Shown: one piece after another, positions 5,887-11,476 of the stretch
Layout of the letters: the number at the start of each line of letters is the position of its first letter
Position numbering within the stretch: position 1 is the stretch's first letter
Assembly (NCBI RefSeq): GCF_051961875.1
Contig: NZ_JBQCCV010000288.1
Span: 1 to 11,476 of the forward strand
DNA from: Intrasporangium_A sp051961875
GTDB lineage: Bacteria > Actinomycetota > Actinomycetes > Actinomycetales > Dermatophilaceae
DNA: 11,476 nt
Direction: 5' to 3'
The notes under the pieces: model-generated
The model's input: only the letters and a program-made list of their open reading frames with translations
What the model was told of the DNA's origin: nothing
The model's database searches: none
Position numbers and translations under genes: made by a program

Positions 5887-5912
5887 GTGGACTTGGCATG
5901 CGACAGGTCCAC
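5887..5912 (+). terminator. Stem-loop downstream of vapC, probable terminator
   Basis: GTGGACTTG (5887-5895) and CAGGTCCAC (5904-5912) can form a 9-bp stem with one G-U pair around the 8-base loop GCATGCGA. It lies 22 bp after the vapC stop, in the gap between convergent genes. There is no T-run after it; that is frequent for actinobacterial terminators but lowers certainty. Confidence 0.45.
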
Positions 5913-5959
5913 ATGGGCGAACCGCGTTGACGCGAGGTCTCGTGCGGTCGTCGCGGACG

Positions 5960-6035
5960 GGCACTCTCCATTCGAAATGATGCTGCACTCTCGCTGGAGA
6001 AAACTGCACTCTCGAGGGGGAATGGTGCTCTGTCG
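5960..6035. repeat. Four phased copies of a TGCACTCTCG-type repeat (possible transposon end)
   Basis: Copies start at 5960 (gGCACTCTCc), 5984 (TGCACTCTCG), 6005 (TGCACTCTCG) and 6026 (TGCTCTGTCG), spaced 24, 21 and 21 bp, about two helical turns. Copies 1 and 3 are each followed at the same offset by a second matching block (GAAATGATGC at 5974 and GGAATGGTGC at 6019). The array lies between convergent vapC and citB and stops 5 bp before the citB stop codon. Several short phased repeats near a terminus are known for IS21-type and some other transposon ends. No transposase gene accompanies them here, so this would be a remnant or a solo end. Alternatively they are protein-binding sites of unknown purpose. 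Confidence 0.55.
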
Positions 6036-6040
6036 ATTTG

Positions 6041-6796
6041 TCAGCGGGGGCGATAGCGCCGCTCGGGGCGGCCCGTCGTGCCGTAACGCAGCGACACCTC
6101 GGCCTTGCCCGCGGCCACGAAGTGCTCGAGATAGCGCCTCGCGCTGACCCGCGAGATCCCCACGCGCTCAGCGCATTCCGTGGCCGACAGCGAACCATCC
6201 GAGTCTCCGACAACCTCCGCCGACGCAGTGCCGGACGAGTCCGCTCCGGCGGCCATCCCCGTCGCCACCCGGGCATCGCCCGCCGACCGCAACGCCTGTT
6301 CGACCGAGGCCGCCGTCTCGGCGCTCAGCCCCTTCGGCAACGAGACCGCCGCCCGACGCGTCACCCCCGACGTGCCGAAGGCGGCGTCGATCTGCTCCTG
6401 CGTCAGCTCACCCTCGGAGGCGACCCGGTCCCGCTCGGCGGCATACGCGACCAGCCGCTGCTCGAGCTCGGGGAACCCGAACGGCTTCAGCAGATACCCG
6501 ACGACCCCCTCGCGCACCGCCCGGCGGACCGCATCCGCCTCCTTCGCCGCAGTGATGACGAGGACGTCGCAGGTCTCCCCCGCCGCGCGCAGCCGCCGCA
6601 CCACGTCGAGCCCGAAGATGTCGGGCAGGTACAGGTCGAGCAGCACCAGGTCGGGCTGGAGCTCGTCGACGAGCGAGAGCGCCTCCGAGCCCGAACCGGC
6701 CACGCCGACGACCTCGAACCCCTGCACCCGCTCGACGAATCCCCGGTGGATCCGGGCGACCATGAAGTCGTCGTCGACGACCAGAACGCCAGTCAT
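6041..6796 (-). CDS. citB: CitB/DcuR-family response regulator
   Basis: This 251-residue response regulator is probably the activator of the divergent tctCBA transporter genes. The receiver domain (1-120) has the acidic cluster Asp8-10, phospho-acceptor Asp54 (LVLLDLYLPD), Thr82 and Lys104 (YLLKPFGFPEL). The layout LLDLYLPD-GL-V and LLKPF is characteristic of CitB/DcuR. After a linker (about 125-205), which is Ala/Ser/Gly-rich at its end, comes a C-terminal helix-turn-helix: SLSATECAERVGISRVSARR followed by YLEHFVAAGKAEVSLRYGTTGRPERRYR. It starts with ATG inside the stop of the upstream kinase gene (ATGA overlap), so the two are translated together. Its stop codon lies at the edge of the tandem repeats. 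In C. glutamicum CitAB activates citH and tctCBA; the same role here is inferred from gene order. Confidence 0.9.
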   Translation of the reverse strand: MTGVLVVDDDFMVARIHRGFVERVQGFEVVGVAGSGSEALSLVDELQPDLVLLDLYLPDIFGLDVVRRLRAAGETCDVLVITAAKEADAVRRAVREGVVGYLLKPFGFPELEQRLVAYAAERDRVASEGELTQEQIDAAFGTSGVTRRAAVSLPKGLSAETAASVEQALRSAGDARVATGMAAGADSSGTASAEVVGDSDGSLSATECAERVGISRVSARRYLEHFVAAGKAEVSLRYGTTGRPERRYRPR

Positions 6797-8565
6797 CGCA
6801 CGACCTCCGGCACCGGCTCGACGGTCATGCTGGCAGTGAACACGGCGCCCTCCGGTGTGTTCTCGACGTTGACCTCGCCACCCCGGCGGCGACAGATGAG
6901 CCGGATCAGCCCGAGGCCGATCCCCCGCTCACCCGCGGCCGCGGCTTTGGTCGTGAAGCCATGGGTGAAGACCTCGGTGACGAGCTCGGGAGCCACACCC
7001 GGTCCGGAGTCGGAGACGACCACCTCGACGGTCGTGCCGCCCTGCCGGATGGAGAGCTCGACCCACTTGTCGGCAGCCTCGCTCGCCGCCGCAGCGTCGA
7101 TGGCATTGTCGACGAGGTTTCCGACGACCGCGGCGAGGTCCGCGGAATCGCGCGGGCTCAACCGGCCGAGCGCCGTGTGGTCGCCGACCCGCAGCTCGAC
7201 CCGCCGCTCGGTCGCCTGGGACGCCTTCGCCAGGACGAGCGCGGTGATCGCCCGGTCCTCGATCCGTCGGGAGACGCTGAGGTCCAGCGCGGCCCGGTGC
7301 TCGCTGACCGAGTCGACGTACCGGACCACGTCGTCGTATTCCCCGAGCTGGATGAGTCCCGAGATCGTGTGCAGCTGGTTCGCGAACTCGTGCGCCTGCG
7401 CGCGCAGCAGCTCGGTCGCGCTCCGGAACGAGCCGAGCTGTCGCTCCAGTTCGGCAAGCTCGGTTCGGTCACGCAGGGTCGTCACCGACCCGAGCGGCCG
7501 GCCGTCCTTGACGACCTCCATGCGGTTCATGACGAGCACCCGCCCTCGCCGCAGCACGACCTGGTCCCGCACCCGAGGAGCCGGTATGCCGCTCACGTCG
7601 CTCCCGGAGTCCTCCTCCCCTTCGCTGAACTGGTCGCTCGTGGGCGAGCTGGACGGTTCACCCTCCAGCTCGCCCTCGAACGGACCGTTCCGGGAAAGGG
7701 GGTCGTCGACGCCGAGGAGGACGTCGCGGAGGCGCGCGCCGAGCGGGAGGTCGGTGAGCGTCATACCCACTGCGTGTTGCGGTAGGTCGAGCAGGTGCTG
7801 GGCGACGTTGTTGACCAGGGTGATCCGGTTGTTCGTGTCGATCGCGATGACGCCCTCGGCGAGGCCGTAGAGCATTGCCTCCCGGCTCTCCGCGAGGCCC
7901 GTGATCTCGGCGGGCTCGAGCCCCAGCGTCTGGCGCTTGAGTCGGCGGGCGAGCAGCCACGAGCCGATCCCGCCGAGGCCGAGCGCGAGGCCGAGGTAGG
8001 TGATCAGGTAGGAGGAGGCACCGCGCAGCCGGTCGAGCGTCGAGAGCGTGCGGGTCGCGACCATGACGGTGCCGAGGTGGTCGCCGACCCGGTCCTCCGC
8101 GTCGCTGAGGACCGGCGTCTGCGTCACCAGCATCTGCTCGCCGTCGAGCGCCAGCACGCCGGTCCAGCTCGCGCCCTGCCCGACCGTCGGCGACCCGAGC
8201 TCGACGCGGGTGTTCTCCAGCGTCGGGTCCGACGAGACGCGGGCGACGCCGTCGGTGCCGATGAAGGTGATGGAGGTGACGCCGTACTGCGTCACGACGG
8301 ACTGGACGAGGGCCGGCGTGGCGTTGATGATCCCGCTCGCCATCTCCGTGCGGACGAGCGGCAGGGTGGCCAACTGCTCGGCGACGGCGGAGACGCGCCG
8401 CCCCTCGGTGCGGTTGAAGGTCGCCTCCGACTGCGCGAGCGAGACGAGGGCGACGGCGACGAGCACCGTGAAGAGGATGAGAAACTGCGCGACGAGCAGC
8501 TGCCCCGCGAGGGACAAGCGACGGCGCTGCGTGACCAAAACGAACTCAACCTTCATTGCTGACAC
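6793..8565 (-). CDS. citA: CitA/DcuS-family sensor histidine kinase
   Basis: This 590-residue membrane kinase should sense an extracellular di- or tricarboxylate and phosphorylate CitB. Domains: transmembrane helix 1 (about 20-44), extracellular PASp sensor (about 45-182), transmembrane helix 2 (about 184-206), cytoplasmic PAS (about 222-360), and dimerisation/phosphotransfer helix with RAQAHEFANQLHTI, phospho-acceptor His392. The ATPase domain has an N-box (NLVDNAID, 483-490), DSGPGV (519-524) and GERGIGLGL (545-553). In the sensor domain, the motif equivalent to DcuS RYSHP reads RVSSDP (109-114): the ligand-binding Arg is kept but the His is Ser, so the ligand may differ. The cytoplasmic PAS carries an acidic, Ser-rich insertion (about 296-325). 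The start could be GTG 8565 or ATG 8556; neither shows a clear ribosome site. The gene is divergent from tctC. Confidence 0.9.
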   Translation of the reverse strand: MSAMKVEFVLVTQRRRLSLAGQLLVAQFLILFTVLVAVALVSLAQSEATFNRTEGRRVSAVAEQLATLPLVRTEMASGIINATPALVQSVVTQYGVTSITFIGTDGVARVSSDPTLENTRVELGSPTVGQGASWTGVLALDGEQMLVTQTPVLSDAEDRVGDHLGTVMVATRTLSTLDRLRGASSYLITYLGLALGLGGIGSWLLARRLKRQTLGLEPAEITGLAESREAMLYGLAEGVIAIDTNNRITLVNNVAQHLLDLPQHAVGMTLTDLPLGARLRDVLLGVDDPLSRNGPFEGELEGEPSSSPTSDQFSEGEEDSGSDVSGIPAPRVRDQVVLRRGRVLVMNRMEVVKDGRPLGSVTTLRDRTELAELERQLGSFRSATELLRAQAHEFANQLHTISGLIQLGEYDDVVRYVDSVSEHRAALDLSVSRRIEDRAITALVLAKASQATERRVELRVGDHTALGRLSPRDSADLAAVVGNLVDNAIDAAAASEAADKWVELSIRQGGTTVEVVVSDSGPGVAPELVTEVFTHGFTTKAAAAGERGIGLGLIRLICRRRGGEVNVENTPEGAVFTASMTVEPVPEVVR

Positions 8566-8569
8566 AAGG

Positions 8570-8599
8570 GCGACACGTCGGAGGTGGCGCGGAAATGAT
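8570..8599 (+). promoter_or_regulatory. Possible tctCBA promoter
   Basis: GCGACA (8570-8575) and AATGAT (8594-8599) are each 4/6 matches to the -35 and -10 consensus with an 18-bp spacer. Such a moderate promoter fits a gene needing an activator. The call is weak. Confidence 0.25.
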
Positions 8600-8602
8600 C
8601 AT
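8595..8602. promoter_or_regulatory. AT-rich palindrome ATGATCAT, candidate CitB site
   Basis: An 8-bp perfect palindrome, conspicuously AT-rich in this GC-rich DNA, sits in the 76-bp gap between the divergent citA and tctC starts and overlaps the possible -10. The flanks GGAA (8591-8594) and TTCC (8607-8610) are also complementary. CitB-type regulators bind AT-rich sequences in such divergent regions; a role in switching both operons is inferred from position. Confidence 0.35.
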
Positions 8603-8641
8603 GCCGTTCCCACCCCCGAACGTGAAAGTGAGACTCAACGG

Positions 8642-9661
8642 ATGAGCACTCGCACCACCACCCGGCTCGCTGCCGTCGTGGCCATCGGCGCCCTCGGCCT
8701 GAGCGCCTGCGGCGCGACGAAGAAGGCCGCGGGGACCGAGGGCGCCACCGCGGGCAACGACGGCAAGCCGGTGGCCGGCCTGCAGATCATGGTCCCGAAC
8801 TCGCCGGGTGGCGGCTACGACACCACGGCCCGCACCGTGCAGAAGGTGATGGACGACGCCAAGATCACGGCGTCGACCCAGGTCTTCAACCTGCCGGGCG
8901 CCGGTGGCACCGTCGGCCTGCAGCGGACCGTCAACGAGAAGGGCAACGGCAAGCTCGCCATGCAGATGGGTCTCGGCGTCGTCGGCGCCGCGTACACCCA
9001 GAAGTCGAAGGCGACCCTCAATGACACGACGCCGATCGCCAAGCTGATCGAGGAGGCCGGCGCCATCGTCGTCTCCAAGAACTCGCCCTACCAGGACATC
9101 AACCAGCTCATCGAGGCCTGGAAGAAGGACCCGTCGAAGCTCAACGTCGGCGGCGGCTCCAGCCCGGGCGGTCCCGACCACCTGCTGCCGATGCAGCTGG
9201 CCAAGGCCGTCGGCATCGACCCGAAGCAGGTCTCGTTCATCTCCTACGACGGCGGCGGTGAGCTCCTCCCCGCCATCCTCGGCAACAAGATCGCCTTCGG
9301 TGCGAGCGGTTTCGGCGAGTTCCTCGAGCAGGTCAAGGCCGGCTCCGTCCGGGTCCTCGCCGTCACGAGCGAGAAGCGGATCGACGCGCTGCCCGACGTG
9401 CCGACCCTCAAGGAGAAGGGGGTCGACTTCACCTTCACCAACTGGCGCGGCATCGTCGCACCGCCGGAGATCTCCGACGCCGACAAGAAGGTCTGGATCG
9501 ACGTGCTCACCAAGATGCACGACTCGAAGGCGTGGAAGGACGAGCTGGAGAAGCGCGGCTGGACCGACGCCTTCCAGACCGGCGACGAGTTCGGCGCCTT
9601 CCTCAAGGCCCAGGACCAGTCGGTCGCGGACATCCTCAAGGGACTGGGCCTCGCGAGCTGA
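8642..9661 (+). CDS. tctC: Tripartite tricarboxylate transporter, substrate-binding lipoprotein TctC
   Basis: This 339-residue extracytoplasmic binding protein of the Bug/TctC family captures citrate or a related carboxylate and delivers it to TctAB. A lipoprotein signal ends in the lipobox LSAC, with Cys23 the predicted lipidation site, so the mature protein is tethered to the outer face of the membrane. The ligand-loop motifs are present: VPNSPGGGYDTTAR (51-64), FNLPGAGGTVGL, and the GGGSSPGGPDHLLP segment near the middle. The length is normal for the family. ATG 8642 is preceded by AAGTGAG (8626-8632). It is the first gene of tctCBA, and tctB starts one base after its stop. The divergent citBA pair suggests induction by the transported carboxylate. 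Exact substrate cannot be read from sequence. Confidence 0.93.
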   Translation: MSTRTTTRLAAVVAIGALGLSACGATKKAAGTEGATAGNDGKPVAGLQIMVPNSPGGGYDTTARTVQKVMDDAKITASTQVFNLPGAGGTVGLQRTVNEKGNGKLAMQMGLGVVGAAYTQKSKATLNDTTPIAKLIEEAGAIVVSKNSPYQDINQLIEAWKKDPSKLNVGGGSSPGGPDHLLPMQLAKAVGIDPKQVSFISYDGGGELLPAILGNKIAFGASGFGEFLEQVKAGSVRVLAVTSEKRIDALPDVPTLKEKGVDFTFTNWRGIVAPPEISDADKKVWIDVLTKMHDSKAWKDELEKRGWTDAFQTGDEFGAFLKAQDQSVADILKGLGLAS

Positions 9662-9662
9662 T

Positions 9663-10205
9663 ATGCCTGACCTGACACCCGACCCCACGGCCGAACGGAC
9701 CGAGGTGGGAGTCGAGACCAAGGGCGGGGACCGCGCACAGTACGGCATGTGCGCGGCCCTCGCCGGCCTCGGCGTCCTCCTCCTCGTGGACGCGGCCCGC
9801 CTTGCCCCGGTCCAGAGCAGCAACGACGCCCTCGGCCCGAAGCCCGTGCCGATCGTCCTCGGCGCGCTCCTGCTCGTCGTCGCCCTCTTCTACGCCATCG
9901 ACATCCGGCGCGGTGGCGTCGGCGCCGCCGAGGAGGGCGAGGACGTCGACCTCGACGAGCGAGCCGACTGGAAGACCGTCGCGCTGCTCATCGTCGTCTT
10001 CGGCGTGAGCGCTGCCCTCATCGGACCGCTCGGCTGGGTCATCGCGGGGTCCCTCCTGTTCTGGGGCTGCGCCTTCGCCCTCGGCAACCGGCACCACATC
10101 CGTGGCCTGCTCGTGGGCATCGCGATCTCCCTCATCACCTTCTATGCGTTTGCCATCGGGCTCGGGGTCAACCTGCCCGCCGGCATCCTGGACGGGATCC
10201 TCTGA
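9663..10205 (+). CDS. tctB: Tripartite tricarboxylate transporter, small membrane subunit TctB
   Basis: This 180-residue membrane protein is the small subunit of the TTT transporter and pairs with TctA. After a 25-residue polar N-terminus, hydrophobic spans lie at about 27-43, 62-80, 104-136 (probably two) and 147-168, with an acidic loop (AAEEGEDVDLDERAD, 88-102) between the second and third. The small loop GPLGWVIAG (121-129) inside the third hydrophobic block is typical of TctB. The start is ATG 9663, one base after the tctC stop, without a strong ribosome site, so it is probably translated by coupling. Its stop overlaps the tctA ATG by one base (TGATG). Confidence 0.9.
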   Translation: MPDLTPDPTAERTEVGVETKGGDRAQYGMCAALAGLGVLLLVDAARLAPVQSSNDALGPKPVPIVLGALLLVVALFYAIDIRRGGVGAAEEGEDVDLDERADWKTVALLIVVFGVSAALIGPLGWVIAGSLLFWGCAFALGNRHHIRGLLVGIAISLITFYAFAIGLGVNLPAGILDGIL

Positions 10206-11476
10206 TGGACAACCTCAACCACCTCATCGACGGCTTCGGCCATGTGATGACGCCGGGGAACCTGCTCTATGCGTTCATCGGCGTCGTCGTCGGCACCGCG
10301 GTCGGCGTGCTGCCGGGCATCGGCCCGGCCATGACGGTCGCGCTGCTGCTGCCGATCACCTTCGGTCTCGACCCGACCCAGGCGCTCATCCTCTTCTGCG
10401 GCGTCTTCTACGGCGGCATGTACGGCGGGTCGACCACCTCGATCCTGCTGAACACCCCGGGTGAGTCGTCCTCGGTGGTGACCGCGCTCGAGGGCAACAA
10501 GATGGCCAAGGCCGGTCGGGCCGCACAGGCACTGGCAACCGCCGCCATCGGCTCCTTCGTGGCCGGCACGATCGCCACGCTGCTCCTCGTGCTCGTCATG
10601 CCGCAGGTCGTCGACTTCGCCATCGACCTCGGCTCGCCGGACTACCTCGCGATCATCCTGCTCGCCTTCGTGGGTGCGAGCGCGGTGCTCGGCTCGTCCC
10701 GGATCCGGGGCTTCGCGGCCCTGCTCATCGGCCTGTCGATCGGCACGGTCGGCATCGACAAGGTGACGGGCCAGCATCGGTTGACCTTCGGCCTGCCGCA
10801 GCTCGCGGACGGCATCGACATCGTCGTCGTCGCGGTCGGCCTCTTCGCCGTCGGCGAGGCCCTCTGGGTGGCGGCCCACCTGCGCCGCAAGGCCGGCTCG
10901 GTCATCCCGGTCGGCAACCCGTGGATGGGCCGGCAGGACTGGAAGCGGTCATGGAAGCCGTGGCTGCGTGGCACCGCGCTCGGGTTCCCCTTCGGCGCGA
11001 TCCCGGCCGGTGGCGCCGAGGTGCCGACCTTCCTCTCCTACATCACGGAGCGGAAGCTGACGAAGCATCCGGAGGAGTTCGGCAAGGGCGCCATCGAGGG
11101 CGTCGCCGGGCCGGAGGCCGCCAACAACGCGTCCGCCGCCGGCACCCTCGTGCCGCTGCTCGCCATCGGCCTGCCCACGAACGCCACCGCGGCGATCATG
11201 CTCTCGGCCCTGCAGGGGTGGGGCTTCGAACCGGGCCCGCTGCTCATCGAGAAGCAGCCGGTCCTCGTCTGGACCCTCATCGCGAGCCTCTTCGTCGGCA
11301 ACACGATGCTGCTCCTGTTGAACCTGCCGCTCGCGCCGGCCTGGGCGAAGCTGCTCCAGATCCCGCGGCCATACCTCTACGCCGGCATCATCTTCTTCGC
11401 GGCGATGGGTGCGTGGGCGGTCAACGGCCAGGCGTTCGACCTCTACCTGCTGCTCGCCATCGGCCTGCTCGGCTTC
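10205..11476 (+). CDS. tctA: Tripartite tricarboxylate transporter, large membrane subunit TctA (partial)
   Basis: The first 424 residues of the large permease subunit; the gene runs off the right edge without a stop (family length is about 500). It is the sodium- or proton-coupled translocation channel of the TTT system. Family signatures are clear: GVLPGIGPAMTVALLLP (34-50), FYGGMYGGSTTSILLNTPGE (68-87), the second-half counterpart around GAIPAGGAEVPTFLSY, then KGAIEGVAGPEAANN (294-308) and VPLLAIGLPTN. The two glycine/proline-rich loops reflect the internal duplication of this family. The start ATG overlaps the tctB stop (TGATG), completing a tight three-gene operon. The extreme 3' end lies outside the window. 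Confidence 0.95.
   Translation, partial: MDNLNHLIDGFGHVMTPGNLLYAFIGVVVGTAVGVLPGIGPAMTVALLLPITFGLDPTQALILFCGVFYGGMYGGSTTSILLNTPGESSSVVTALEGNKMAKAGRAAQALATAAIGSFVAGTIATLLLVLVMPQVVDFAIDLGSPDYLAIILLAFVGASAVLGSSRIRGFAALLIGLSIGTVGIDKVTGQHRLTFGLPQLADGIDIVVVAVGLFAVGEALWVAAHLRRKAGSVIPVGNPWMGRQDWKRSWKPWLRGTALGFPFGAIPAGGAEVPTFLSYITERKLTKHPEEFGKGAIEGVAGPEAANNASAAGTLVPLLAIGLPTNATAAIMLSALQGWGFEPGPLLIEKQPVLVWTLIASLFVGNTMLLLLNLPLAPAWAKLLQIPRPYLYAGIIFFAAMGAWAVNGQAFDLYLLLAIGLLGF

Noticed and set aside
5960..6035. Tandem repeats as a CRISPR array
   Set aside because: Units of about 10 bp with 11-14 bp gaps are far too short for CRISPR repeats and spacers, and no cas gene is present.
6038..7870. 610-residue plus-strand open frame opposite citB and citA
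   Set aside because: Ser/Arg-rich antisense of two genes with full kinase and receiver motifs; no recognisable domain.
8546..9823. 425-residue minus-strand open frame over tctC
   Set aside because: Antisense to a clear TctC lipoprotein; composition typical of a complementary high-GC frame.

Overview
The window looks like chromosome from a high-GC Gram-positive bacterium (Actinomycetota). I would guess Intrasporangiaceae or a related Micrococcales family. The basis is the very high GC, with G/C favoured at third codon positions, several GTG starts, and an actinobacterial citBA / tctCBA arrangement like the citrate-uptake locus known from Corynebacterium glutamicum. The family-level guess is inference; no rRNA or other marker gene is present. 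I see no rRNA, tRNA or CRISPR array, and no intact transposase.

Layout. (1) 119-660: a short HspR-like MerR regulator overlaps by 4 bp a tiny, extremely acidic protein that has no Lys or Arg and contains an internal repeat. (2) 762-2111: a Na+/H+ antiporter NhaA with an added C-terminal tail holding a calcium-loop-like motif. (3) 2112-2520: about 400 bp holding only a candidate 36-residue single-span membrane protein and weak promoter-like sequences. (4) 2521-5162: a two-span membrane protein of the actinobacterial phage-holin-like family with a long Ala-rich tail, an epoxide-hydrolase-type alpha/beta hydrolase whose nucleophile position is Gly, and, overlapping it by 4 bp, a cytoplasmic beta-lactamase-fold serine hydrolase. 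(5) 5178-5864: a VapBC toxin-antitoxin module with a predicted leaderless promoter. (6) 5865-6040: a convergent intergenic region with a stem-loop and four phased copies of a TGCACTCTCG-type repeat, which resembles a transposon end. (7) 6041-8565 on the minus strand: a CitA/CitB two-component system (kinase, then response regulator, 4 bp overlap). (8) 8642 to the right edge: divergently transcribed tctC-tctB-tctA, a tripartite tricarboxylate transporter, with tctA running off the window.

How the genes work together. The clearest unit is citBA/tctCBA: the membrane kinase senses an extracellular carboxylate, the response regulator activates the transporter, and the lipoprotein TctC delivers substrate to the TctA/TctB membrane complex. 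The 76 bp between the two divergent starts holds an AT-rich 8-bp palindrome that is a candidate CitB site. The holin-like protein and hydrolase pair resembles the Rv3669-ephE (Rv3670) neighbourhood of mycobacteria, as I recall it. VapBC and the adjacent repeats separate this left part from the citrate locus and look like an accessory insertion. I see no clear new multi-gene system. The least explained items are the MerR/acidic-protein pair, the pair of overlapping hydrolases that each lack an expected catalytic residue, and the tandem repeats abutting the citB stop codon.
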